DNA of 33,724 nt from an uncultured bacterium (GTDB taxonomy: Bacteria > Actinomycetota > Coriobacteriia > Coriobacteriales > Coriobacteriaceae), in assembly GCA_905216145.1 (NCBI GenBank), contig CAJMST010000021.1:1-33724 (forward strand). The letters run 5' to 3'. Shown piece by piece: positions 18,134 to 25,767 of this stretch. The translations under genes were made by a program, and so were the position numbers. Numbering within the stretch: position 1 is the stretch's first letter; each line of letters begins with the position of its first letter. Under the pieces are notes generated by a model. That model worked only from the letters and a program-made list of their open reading frames with translations. It searched no databases and was not told the DNA's origin.

Positions 18134-19508
18134 GCCGTCTCCTCTCTGCGAACGACGCTGCGGCAGACGCGAACGCGCGCGCAACGTCGGGGTTCGCAGG
18201 ATAGTACACATGCGGGAAGCCCGCAACCAGGGACGGGGTGGTCGTCATGCACGGCCAGCCCTTGTCGCGCCGGGGCTTCTGCGCCCAGAAGTCGCCGCCC
18301 GGGCAGGTGGACTGCCAGTAGTGGAACTCGTGCGCACGGATGCGTGTGCCGCGCGGCCCGTAGAGCCCGTCGCGTTGAGAAGTGAGCTCCACGTACCCGA
18401 AATGGGACAGCCTTCCCCCGTTCTCGCTTGAGCCCTCAAGGGCGCCCGCAACAGGCCAGCGCCGGCCCTCGCTATCGGCGATTTCGTGCTGCAGGTACAG
18501 AAACCCACCGCATTCGGCGACCGTCGGCATGCCGGATTCCACCGCGCGCCGCACCGCCTCGCGCATCGGCGCGTTCTCGGAGAGCTGCCGCGCATGGAGC
18601 TCCGGGTAGCCGCCTCCCAGATAGAGGGCGCTTGTCCCCCGGGGCAAATCGCTATCACACAGGGGGCTGAAAAAGGCAAGCTCGCAACCCAGGTCCTCGA
18701 GCGCGCGCAGGTTCTCCTCGTAGTAGAACGAGAACGCCTCGTCACGCGCGACGGCGACGATGGGCCGCGCTCCCGCGATCGGCTCCAACCGGTAAGGTTC
18801 CTCGCGGATATCGGGTGCCGTCGCCGCTATTTCGAGCAAGCGGTCGACGTCGACGCTCTTTTCCACCAGCTCGGCCATCTTGTCGATGCGCGCGGAGAGC
18901 TGCTCGACCTCGCCGGCGGTCACAAGCCCCAGATGCCGGCTTTCGAGCGAGAACGCCTCGTCGGCGGGGATATTCCCCAAAACCGCGACGCCCGTGTGCT
19001 TCTCGATCGCAGGCGCTGCGTAGGCGCAGGCAGCGGCGCTCGTCTTGTTCAGCACGACGCCGCGCACGTTCGCACAAGGCAGGAACTCGGCGATGCCGTG
19101 GATTACGGCGGCGAGCGATAAAGACGCCCCGCGCCCGTTCACCACTAAAACAACCGGCGTTTCCGTGTCGCGCGCAACCTGGTAGCTGCTCGCATCGGAC
19201 ACGCCGGGCGCAATGCCGTCGTAGAAGCCCATGACCCCCTCGAGCACCGCGACATCCGCGCCCGCGGCGCCGCGTGCGAGCAGGGCGCGCAGCGTCGGGG
19301 CGTCGGTGAAGAAGCCGTCTAAGTTGCCCGAGCGCGCACCCACGACGCGGCGATGAAAGAGCGGGTCAATGTAGTCGGGGCCGCATTTGAAGGCCGCGCA
19401 TGCAAGGCCGCGGCGCGCGAGCGCGCGCAGGAGCGCGCACGTTACGACCGTCTTGCCGCTCCCGCTCGAGGGCGCAGCGACCATGAAGCGCGGGATGGAC
19501 GTGCTCAC
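18126..19508 (-). CDS. cbiA: Cobyrinic acid a,c-diamide synthase
   Basis: Amidates the a and c acetate side chains of (cobalt) cobyrinic acid with glutamine and ATP. The 460-residue chain has an N-terminal ATPase domain (FMVAAPSSGSGKTVVT; FKCGPDYIDPLFH; EGVMGFYDG) and a C-terminal amidotransferase domain with YLGGGYPELHA, nucleophile Cys in AECGGFLYL, and the closing RAHEFHYW motif. The tail includes a second short match to CobB-type ends (AGFPHVYYPANPDVARAF). The start is GTG at 19508, overlapping the cbiET stop (GTGA); earlier in-frame codons lie inside cbiET. Confidence 0.95.
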   Translation of the reverse strand: MSTSIPRFMVAAPSSGSGKTVVTCALLRALARRGLACAAFKCGPDYIDPLFHRRVVGARSGNLDGFFTDAPTLRALLARGAAGADVAVLEGVMGFYDGIAPGVSDASSYQVARDTETPVVLVVNGRGASLSLAAVIHGIAEFLPCANVRGVVLNKTSAAACAYAAPAIEKHTGVAVLGNIPADEAFSLESRHLGLVTAGEVEQLSARIDKMAELVEKSVDVDRLLEIAATAPDIREEPYRLEPIAGARPIVAVARDEAFSFYYEENLRALEDLGCELAFFSPLCDSDLPRGTSALYLGGGYPELHARQLSENAPMREAVRRAVESGMPTVAECGGFLYLQHEIADSEGRRWPVAGALEGSSENGGRLSHFGYVELTSQRDGLYGPRGTRIRAHEFHYWQSTCPGGDFWAQKPRRDKGWPCMTTTPSLVAGFPHVYYPANPDVARAFASAAASFAERRRHG

Positions 19509-20785
19509 CGGGCGCCGCCTTCCCCACCTGCACCACGCGCGCTGACGAGGAACACGGGGTTTTGCGCCTTCATAAGATGGTGCGAGCCTACAGCCTCGGC
19601 GCGGGCGGCCGACACCTGGCACGCCTCGAACCCCTTAAAGCGCGAACCCGAGAGGAGCGCGCACGCCTCGGTGAGCGTCTCAACGGTGACGCATGGCACG
19701 CACAGGCGAACCTGCGAGTTCTTCTCGAGCGCCGCCTCCACGATGGAGGGAAGCTCGCCCGCGCTCCCGCCGACGAACACGGCGTCGGGGACGGGCAGTT
19801 TCGCGAGCGCTTCGGGGGCGACACCGGGGACCGCATGCACGTTGCCGCACCCGAATGCATCCGCGTTCTCTCGGATGAGCCGAACGCCGGTCGCGTTGCG
19901 CTCGACCGCCCATACCGACCCCGCTCGCGCGACGAGCGCCGCCTCGATCGACACGCTCCCCGTGCCGGCGCCGACGTCCCACACGGTGTCGGTCGCGGCA
20001 AGGCGCAGCTTCGCGAGCGCGACGGCGCGTACCTCCTGCTTGGTCATGGGAACGTCGCCGCGGATGAAGAGCTCGTCGGGAATGCCCGAGGAAGCGTACG
20101 GCCAGCGGGAGCTCGCGGCGCGAGATGCGCTAGAGCCCACAGGCGACCCGGCGCCGCCTGCGAAATCGATAAGCATCACGTTCAAGTCGTCGAACGTCTG
20201 ACCTGCGATTTCACTTGCGGTCGCGCAGGTGATGCGCTCGTCGGGGTACGACAGGCGCTCGGCCACCGTCACGCGCGCGTCCCCGAAGCCCGCCTGCACA
20301 AGCTCGCCGGAAAGCCGCGAGGGGTCTTCCCCGCCCGACGTGACGAGGAAGAGCTCACCTGCGCGCTCGGCTTCGGCCACGATGTCGCACGCCACGCCGT
20401 GAGCGCTCGCAAAGCGCCAATCCTGCCATGGACGCGCGAGGCGCGCGGCGAGATACGACGCTGAGCTTATGCCGGGAATGACGCGCACGTCCACCTGCGC
20501 GTTGCCGGAGAGCGCCTCCACCAGGCGGCGCGCGCCGCTGAACAGCCCCACATCGCCCGTCATCACGACCACGGCGCGCTGCCACGACGCCGCATCGGTG
20601 AGCGCGGCGACGATGTCCGCCGTCTTCACGAGCTCGCATCTCACCACGTCGGGCGGCACGTCGATGCCGGCAAGTGCGCGATGAGCGCCGATGACCACGT
20701 CGGCGATGTCGATAGCGTCGAGCGCCGCGCGCGAGAGCAAGTCGGGGTTTCCGGGCCCCGCCCCGATGATCGTTACCTTTCGCAT
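19505..20785 (-). CDS. cbiET: Cobalt-precorrin-7 C5,C15-methyltransferase, fused CbiE-CbiT
   Basis: Methylates C5 and C15 of the corrin ring and decarboxylates the C12 acetate. The 426-residue product is a fusion: the CbiE tetrapyrrole methylase domain (1 to about 205; VTIIGAGPGNPDLLS, VVMTGDVGLFSGARRL, VIPGISSASYLAARL) and the CbiT domain (about 235-426; FIRGDVPMTKQEVRA, DVGAGTGSVSIEAAL, VFVGGSAGELPSIVE). This matches CobL of the aerobic route in layout, here in an anaerobic operon. The ATG lies 13 bases inside the end of cbiH. Confidence 0.95.
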   Translation of the reverse strand: MRKVTIIGAGPGNPDLLSRAALDAIDIADVVIGAHRALAGIDVPPDVVRCELVKTADIVAALTDAASWQRAVVVMTGDVGLFSGARRLVEALSGNAQVDVRVIPGISSASYLAARLARPWQDWRFASAHGVACDIVAEAERAGELFLVTSGGEDPSRLSGELVQAGFGDARVTVAERLSYPDERITCATASEIAGQTFDDLNVMLIDFAGGAGSPVGSSASRAASSRWPYASSGIPDELFIRGDVPMTKQEVRAVALAKLRLAATDTVWDVGAGTGSVSIEAALVARAGSVWAVERNATGVRLIRENADAFGCGNVHAVPGVAPEALAKLPVPDAVFVGGSAGELPSIVEAALEKNSQVRLCVPCVTVETLTEACALLSGSRFKGFEACQVSAARAEAVGSHHLMKAQNPVFLVSARGAGGEGGAR

Positions 20786-21516
20786 GGAATCTCCCGATAC
20801 CCGCGCGGCGTGACCATACGGCCGCCTACGAGCTTCGTGTCCGCGTTGCCGACGAACACGGTGGTGAACATGTCGGCGTCGATCTCCCCCAGCTCAGAGA
20901 GCCTGCACATGCCCGACTGCTGCCCCTCGCGCCCGATGTTGCGTACCCAGCCGCAGAGCGTGTCGGGGGCCTTCCATTCGAGCATAATCTTCGCCGCGCG
21001 TGAGAGCCTGTCGGCGCGCTTTCTGCTGCGCGGGTTGTACAAACAGATGCAGAAGTCGGCGCTCGCCACGGCGGCGAGCCTGCGCTCGATGACCTCCCAT
21101 GGCGTGAGCAGGTCGGAGAGCGACACGACCGCGAAGTCGTGGGCAAGCGGGGCGCCGAGCACCGCCGACCCGCTCTGAGCCGCGGTGGCCCCGGCGATAA
21201 CTTCCACGTCTACATCGGGGTAGTCCTCCGCAAGCTCCAGCACGGGGCTCGCCATGCCGTACACGCCCGCGTCGCCGCTGCACACGAGCGCCACGGCGTC
21301 TCCACTCTGCGCGCGCGAAAGCGCAAGGCGGCACCGTTCGACCTCGTGCATCATCGGCGTCGCGAGATGCGCCGCGTCGGGCACGGCGGCGAGCGCGAGC
21401 TCCACGTATTTCGTGTAACCCACAACGACGTCGGACGCCTCGAGCGCACGCCGAGCCGCAATCGTCATGCCGTCGGGGCCGCCCGGGCCGATTCCCACCA
21501 CGAAGAGCTTTCCCAT
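20773..21516 (-). CDS. cbiH: Cobalt-precorrin-3B C17-methyltransferase
   Basis: Methylates C17 and contracts the ring in the anaerobic pathway, with SAM as donor. The 247-residue protein is a standard tetrapyrrole methylase: KLFVVGIGPGGPDGMT, VALVCSGDAGVYGMASPVLE, VIAGATAAQSGSAVLGAPL, and the CbiH/CobJ hallmark CLYNPRSRKRADRL. AAGGAG, five bases upstream and inside the end of cbiG, supports the ATG at 21516; its A is also part of the cbiG TGA. A GTG one codon earlier is also possible. Confidence 0.95.
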   Translation of the reverse strand: MGKLFVVGIGPGGPDGMTIAARRALEASDVVVGYTKYVELALAAVPDAAHLATPMMHEVERCRLALSRAQSGDAVALVCSGDAGVYGMASPVLELAEDYPDVDVEVIAGATAAQSGSAVLGAPLAHDFAVVSLSDLLTPWEVIERRLAAVASADFCICLYNPRSRKRADRLSRAAKIMLEWKAPDTLCGWVRNIGREGQQSGMCRLSELGEIDADMFTTVFVGNADTKLVGGRMVTPRGYREIPCER

Positions 21517-22649
21517 CACCGCTCCTTAAACGAAAGTTTAATAGTTACCTTGGAAAACGCGACGGTCACGCCGCCGTGAGCGAGCTTCGGGAAGATAAGT
21601 TTGCCCCCCTCCGCGAGCGCTGCCCGCTCGCACACGTTGTCGACCCCCACCGTCGCGCGCACGAAATCAGATGGCGAAACGCTGCCTTCGACCTGCGACA
21701 ACTCCTCTGCGGAATACGTCGCAAGCGGGATATTGCGCGCGCAGCAGAAGGCGAGCAGACCCTCCTCGTGCGCCTTCACGTCGATCGTCGCCGCCTCGCG
21801 CACGGCCGAAGGCGAGATACCCACCTGCCCGCACGCGAGAAGAAACGCCTCCTCGATCGCTTCGGCGCACGCACCGCGACGGCATCCTATGCCCGCAACG
21901 ATGCAGGGCACGACAAGGCGAAGCGGCTCGGGCGCAGGCGCCTGCGCCCGCACGCCCGCCGGCTTCCCCGTCTCACCGGCGGGCACGACCTCGCCCGTTG
22001 TCTCCGCCGCACGAACGGACGCACCTGCATTCGCGCCAGCGAACGGCGACACGACGATATCGGCCCGAGCGCGGTCGGACGCAATGTCAACCCCCTCAGG
22101 CGGCTGTCCCGAAATCGGCATGTCGGAATAGAGCGCCACGCGCCCGCCCGAAAGCAGCCGCGCCGACACTCGCTTGATGGCCTCGGGATTCGAAACGGCG
22201 AGCCCCGCACAGCGCGCCCACGTATCCACCGCCCACACGCCGCGGACGTCGGTCGCCGTGGTGATGACGGGGATGGCCCCTGCCGCGCGTGCCACAGTTT
22301 GCGCAAGCTCGTTCGCACCGCCCAAATGCCCCGACAAAAGCGGGACGGCAAAGCGCCCCGCCTCGTCGATCGCCACAACCGCGGGATCGTTTGCCTTCGA
22401 GGCGACATGCGGCGCGATCGCCCGCACGGCGATGCCCGCCGCGCCCACGAACAGAAGCGCGTCCGACGCTTCCCACGCGAGCGCCGTCCATGCGCGCAGG
22501 TCGGCCTTCCCCTCGCCGAACCCGCGCGAAACGGAAACGTCCCAGCCAAGGTCGTCTTCACCTGTCTGCGCGCAATCGGAAAGCGCGTGTGCGGTGCGCA
22601 CCGCCAACGCATACCCCCTCTCAGTGAACGCTATGCAGGAAACCCTCAT
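21516..22649 (-). CDS. cbiG: Cobalt-precorrin-5A hydrolase
   Basis: Opens the ring-lactone of cobalt-precorrin-5A with release of acetaldehyde, a step found only in the anaerobic pathway. The 377-residue product has the CbiG blocks LLFVGAAGIAVRAIAPHVASKANDP (in part), VIDEAGRFAVPLLSGHLGG-like segment with AVPLLSGHLGGANELA, and the C-terminal domain starting VAGIGCRRGACAEAIEEA. The two domains are joined by a low-complexity linker rich in Ala, Gly and Pro (about residues 215-245). The ATG follows the cbiL stop directly. Its presence, with cbiD, defines the route as the oxygen-independent one. Confidence 0.94.
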   Translation of the reverse strand: MRVSCIAFTERGYALAVRTAHALSDCAQTGEDDLGWDVSVSRGFGEGKADLRAWTALAWEASDALLFVGAAGIAVRAIAPHVASKANDPAVVAIDEAGRFAVPLLSGHLGGANELAQTVARAAGAIPVITTATDVRGVWAVDTWARCAGLAVSNPEAIKRVSARLLSGGRVALYSDMPISGQPPEGVDIASDRARADIVVSPFAGANAGASVRAAETTGEVVPAGETGKPAGVRAQAPAPEPLRLVVPCIVAGIGCRRGACAEAIEEAFLLACGQVGISPSAVREAATIDVKAHEEGLLAFCCARNIPLATYSAEELSQVEGSVSPSDFVRATVGVDNVCERAALAEGGKLIFPKLAHGGVTVAFSKVTIKLSFKER

Positions 22650-23339
22650 CTAGCGCACCACCATCGTCGAGAAGTAGCTGCCCCGATCGGGCACATCGTC
22701 GAGCGAGCGGTACACGCGCTCGCCCGGAAGCCCACAGTCCTCTACAAGCTCGGCACCGTCGAAGGCGCCCTCCTCGCAAAGGAAGCGCTTCGTGTCCGCA
22801 AGCGAGCGGCGCGCCTTCATGACCACCTTCGTCCCCGGCCAGCCGATTGCGCGGCACACGTCGTCGTAGCCGCCGGGCACGATGTGCAGAGGCGACGACA
22901 TCTCGGGCGTGCGGTCGCGCTCGAGCGCCGCGGCGACCGCGCAGAAGCTCGGCACGCCGGGAATGGCGCGCGCCTCGAACCCGCGGGCGCGCACGTCGGG
23001 CGCTATGCGCTGGAAGGTGGCGTAGATGCTCGGGTCCCCCAGGTTCAGCAGCGCGACGTCGCGGGCCGCATCCAGGTGCGCGACAAGCTCGCGAACAAGC
23101 GAGGCATGCTCGGCCGCGCGGCGCTCGGCGTCGCGCGTCATCGAGAACCGCACGGGGATCACCGTCTTGCCTGTAAGGTCGACGGCGCCGCGCACGATGT
23201 CGAGCGCGACCATGGCCCCGTCCGCCGTCTGCGGCGCGGCGATGACCGGACACGATTCGATTGTGCGGACGGCCTTGATCGTGAGCAGCTCGGGGTCGCC
23301 AGGCCCCGTGCCCACCCCGTACAGCACGCCTTTACTCAT
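22650..23339 (-). CDS. cbiL: Cobalt-precorrin-2 C20-methyltransferase
   Basis: Adds the methyl group to C20 of cobalt-factor II / cobalt-precorrin-2, the first dedicated ring methylation of the pathway. The 229-residue protein has VLYGVGTGPGDPELLTIKAV, NLGDPSIYATFQRI, AIPGVPSFCAVAAAL and KARRSLADTKRFL, all typical of CbiL. The ATG at 23339 lies 8 bases inside the end of cbiD. An upstream in-frame ATG at 23369 would extend it into cbiD by 30 bases and has no family support. Confidence 0.95.
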   Translation of the reverse strand: MSKGVLYGVGTGPGDPELLTIKAVRTIESCPVIAAPQTADGAMVALDIVRGAVDLTGKTVIPVRFSMTRDAERRAAEHASLVRELVAHLDAARDVALLNLGDPSIYATFQRIAPDVRARGFEARAIPGVPSFCAVAAALERDRTPEMSSPLHIVPGGYDDVCRAIGWPGTKVVMKARRSLADTKRFLCEEGAFDGAELVEDCGLPGERVYRSLDDVPDRGSYFSTMVVR

Positions 23340-24516
23340 ACGTCGCCCCCAATTCCCCGATAACCGCATCGGCGCCCGACGTGCGGAAAAGCTCGCGGCG
23401 CTCGGCGTCGAACACGACCGCGGCGATGTCGCATGCGCCCGCCGCGCGACGGCGCAACCTGTCCTCGATTGCCGCAGCGAGCGAGGCGCGCGCAGCGTCC
23501 CCCACGCCGGCGGCCTCGATTACCTCGAGCGCCGCCGTGGTCGTGACCGACGACATGATCTCGTGCACGGTCTTCGCGCCCGCGCCGGCCAAGGCCGCGT
23601 GGGCGGCCAGAATCTCCGCGCGGCAGTCGGCGGTACGCGAATGGGTGTCCATGATGCCGCCCGCGACCTTCACCAGCTTGCCGATGTGTCCCACAAGAAG
23701 GACATTGGTAAATCCCTCGCGAACGCAGCAATCAATCGCATCGCCCACGAAGTTGGAGATGAAGACCACCGGCACACCGTTTAGGTGGAAATGCCCCGAG
23801 ATGAACTGCGCGCCGTAGTTGCCGGGCGTGAGCACGACTCCGCGCCGCCCCATAGCCGCATGCTGCCGGATCTCGAGCTCGATGCTGTCGCGCAAGGCAG
23901 CGAGGCTGCGCGGCTCGACGATGCCCGTCGTGCCCAAGATGGAGATGCCGCCCTCTATCCCCAGGTGCGGGTTGAAGGTCTTTTCGGCAAGGGCAACACC
24001 CTCGGGTACCGAAATCGTCACAGCAATATTTCCAGAAAAGCCGTGCGCGGCACACACCTCGCGCACCACCGAAGTGATCATCGCGCGCGGCGTCGCGTTG
24101 ATGGCGGCCGCCCCCACCGGCTGCTCGAGCCCGGGCAACGTCACGCGCCCCACGCCCACGCCGCCATCGACGGAAACTTCCGATTCGCGCGTGGGCACGC
24201 CCTTGCTGCCCGCAGCGCCCGTGCCCGACCCCGCATGTTCCACGCGCGCGTACACGAGCACGCCGTCGGTCACATCGGCATCGTCGCCTGCGTCCTTTCG
24301 CACGGCGCACTGGGCGCACCCCTCGCCGATGCATGCGTCGACCACGTCCGTCTCGACGGGCAGCCCGCCGGGGGTGACGATCGACACGCGGCCGACGGGC
24401 TTTCGTGACAAGAGCATCTCGCAGGCCGCCTTCGCCGCGAGCGCGGCACAGCTCCCCGTGGTGTAGCCGCAGCGCAGGCGGGTCGTCCCGGTATATATGT
24501 AGTGCTCGAAGGCCAC
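23332..24516 (-). CDS. cbiD: Cobalt-precorrin-5B C1-methyltransferase
   Basis: Methylates C1 of the corrin ring; unique to the anaerobic pathway and unrelated to the other methylases. The 394-residue product carries LRCGYTTGSCAALAAKAA at the N-terminus, TLPGLEQPVGAAAINATPR, the HLGIEGGISILGTTGIV block, and VLLVGHIGKLVKVAGGIMDTHS, all characteristic. The start is GTG at 24516, one base after the cbiF stop, with GGAAGG about 13 bases upstream; this is the only weakly supported start in the operon. Confidence 0.94.
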   Translation of the reverse strand: MAFEHYIYTGTTRLRCGYTTGSCAALAAKAACEMLLSRKPVGRVSIVTPGGLPVETDVVDACIGEGCAQCAVRKDAGDDADVTDGVLVYARVEHAGSGTGAAGSKGVPTRESEVSVDGGVGVGRVTLPGLEQPVGAAAINATPRAMITSVVREVCAAHGFSGNIAVTISVPEGVALAEKTFNPHLGIEGGISILGTTGIVEPRSLAALRDSIELEIRQHAAMGRRGVVLTPGNYGAQFISGHFHLNGVPVVFISNFVGDAIDCCVREGFTNVLLVGHIGKLVKVAGGIMDTHSRTADCRAEILAAHAALAGAGAKTVHEIMSSVTTTAALEVIEAAGVGDAARASLAAAIEDRLRRRAAGACDIAAVVFDAERRELFRTSGADAVIGELGATYE

Positions 24517-24517
24517 G

Positions 24518-25309
24518 CTAGCTGCTCGCCTTCCGATACCCCGTGGCAAACGAAGGGTCGTAAAGCTTGCTGCGCTCGTACGACTCCGCTTGCACGCCGT
24601 TGTGCGCAAGCCCGCCTCGAGCTCCGAGCACGCGGCCCACCACCACGAGCGCCGTGCGGTCGATGCCCTCTCGCGCGCCCGCATCGGCGAGCGTGCCCAC
24701 TGTGCAGCGCACCACGCGCTCCTCAGGCCAGGTCGCCTTGTACACGAGCGCCGCCGGCTCATCGGAGCTGCGGCCCGCGGCCAAAAGCTCGGCGGAAAGC
24801 TCGGCGAGCATACCCGAGCTCAGGAAGATGACCATAGTCGAGCCGCTTTCCGCCATGGTGCGCATGCCCTCGCCCGCGGGCATGGGGGTGCGCCCGGAAA
24901 GCCGCGTGATCACGACCGACTGGCTGATTCCCGGCAGCGTATATTCCTGGCGAAGCGCCGCCGCGGCACCGCAAAAACTCGACACGCCGGGCACCACCTC
25001 GTAGTCCACGCCGCGCGCGTCGAGCGCGTCCATCTGCTCCTGGATGGCGCCGTACAGGCACGGATCGCCCGTGTGCAGGCGAACCACTTCCTCGCCCCGC
25101 GCATCTGCCGCGCACATCACGTCGAGCATTTCCTCCAAGGTCATGTGCGCGCTGTCGTAGACGACGCAGGATTCCTTGCACTCGGCGAGCAGCTCGGGAT
25201 TCACAAGGCTCCCCGCCCAAACGACCACGTCGGCCGCGCGCAGAAGGCGCGCCCCGCGCAGCGTGATAAGGTCGGCGGCGCCCGAGCCTGCGCCAACGAT
25301 ATGAATCAT
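24518..25309 (-). CDS. cbiF: Cobalt-precorrin-4 C11-methyltransferase
   Basis: First gene of the operon; methylates C11 with SAM. The 263-residue product shows IHIVGAGSGAADLITLRG, VVWAGSLVNPELL, RLHTGDPCLYGAIQEQMDAL, EVVPGVSSFCGAAAAL, and LTLP-like YTLPGISQSVVITR, which places it in CbiF/CobM. GGGAAGG five to six bases before the ATG sets the start. The C-terminus past the domain (YERSKLYDPSFATGYRKA) is the usual CbiF tail. Upstream is a leader of about 150 bases that shows no B12 box. Confidence 0.95.
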   Translation of the reverse strand: MIHIVGAGSGAADLITLRGARLLRAADVVVWAGSLVNPELLAECKESCVVYDSAHMTLEEMLDVMCAADARGEEVVRLHTGDPCLYGAIQEQMDALDARGVDYEVVPGVSSFCGAAAALRQEYTLPGISQSVVITRLSGRTPMPAGEGMRTMAESGSTMVIFLSSGMLAELSAELLAAGRSSDEPAALVYKATWPEERVVRCTVGTLADAGAREGIDRTALVVVGRVLGARGGLAHNGVQAESYERSKLYDPSFATGYRKASS

Positions 25310-25440
25310 CCGAGCCTTCCCTTCCCGTTTCTCATCGCAACCGTTTACGCCGCCATTCGCGCAGCGGGCAAAACACGGCGCCTGCGGCGGCAATCGGCGC
25401 AAATACGCAGGCAGGAGGCGCAATGCCGCCCGCCCTGGCT
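25310..25440 (-). promoter_or_regulatory. Leader of the cobalamin biosynthesis operon
   Basis: About 130 bases lie between the cbiF start and the divergent promoter. On the minus strand it is very GC-rich with possible stems (for example GGCGGCA against TGCCGCC). I see no cobalamin-riboswitch features here: no B12 box, no ACTGTA, no AATCC block. A codon-consistent extension of cbiF into it is possible but has no family support. Confidence 0.4.
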
Positions 25441-25469
25441 TTGACACGTTCACAAGTGCCCACTATCAT
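25441..25469 (+). promoter_or_regulatory. Promoter of the riboswitch/transport operon
   Basis: TTGACA (25441-25446) and TATCAT (25464-25469) are separated by exactly 17 bases, a near-consensus sigma-70 type promoter. Transcription would start near 25476, about 50 bases before the riboswitch. Confidence 0.75.
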
Positions 25470-25472
25470 AGT
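25462..25472. promoter_or_regulatory. Palindrome over the divergent -10 boxes
   Basis: ACTATCATAGT is a perfect palindrome with a central C. It contains the plus-strand -10 TATCAT and, on the minus strand, TATGAT (25470-25465), which could be the -10 of the cobalamin operon. No good minus-strand -35 is found at normal spacing, so the second promoter is unproven. Confidence 0.4.
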
Positions 25473-25526
25473 AAAAGTTTCGGCAACGAGCATATGACAA
25501 TCGGATAAAAGGAAATGACCGGCGCG

Positions 25527-25650
25527 GCGCCCGCACAGCCCGCGCTGGCTTGCGGAGGGAACCAGGTGGGAATCCTGGGCAAGGGACATTACTGTATAGG
25601 ACGCGCGGGCGAACCGCCTCGCGCCCCAAGCCAGACTGCTTCGCCTTTTC
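25527..25650 (+). promoter_or_regulatory. Cobalamin riboswitch
   Basis: The core GGGAACCAGGTGGGAATCCT (25557-25576) matches the conserved block of B12 riboswitches, followed by ACTGTA (25591-25596), GGACGCG and the B12 box GCCAGACTGC (25630-25639). CTGGCTTG (25545-25552) pairs with CAAGCCAG (25627-25634) to close the receptor domain. It senses a corrinoid and controls the downstream cbiK-transport genes, normally shutting them off when the corrinoid is plentiful. The exact subclass was not determined. It reads toward the plus-strand genes only. Confidence 0.93.
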
Positions 25651-25651
25651 C

Positions 25652-25710
25652 TCACGGCATCGCCGTGGCGTTAGCTCCTTGTGAACCCCGAGGGGTGCGC
25701 TTTTCTTTCG
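25652..25710 (+). terminator. Candidate expression platform of the riboswitch
   Basis: CACGGC (25653-25658) pairs with GCCGTG (25662-25667), whose loop could join the riboswitch pseudoknot. Further on, ACCCC and GGGGT (25685-25696) form a short stem followed by the pyrimidine run GCGCTTTTCTTTC, a plausible conditional terminator. The gene starts 58 bases later. Confidence 0.45.
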
Positions 25711-25767
25711 CTTGTGCCGACAAGCAACTGTCGCCGGGGGACCGGCAAACCGAGGAAAGGAAAAACC

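Noticed and set aside
9150..24831. Many plus-strand frames across the cobalamin operon, some longer than 180 codons
   Set aside because: They mirror confirmed minus-strand genes, with compositions dominated by Arg, Ala and His and no recognisable domains.
25310..25465. A second cobalamin riboswitch upstream of cbiF on the minus strand
   Set aside because: An AGCCAGG-like string occurs, but without the AATCC, ACTGTA and B12-box context, and the space is short for a full aptamer.
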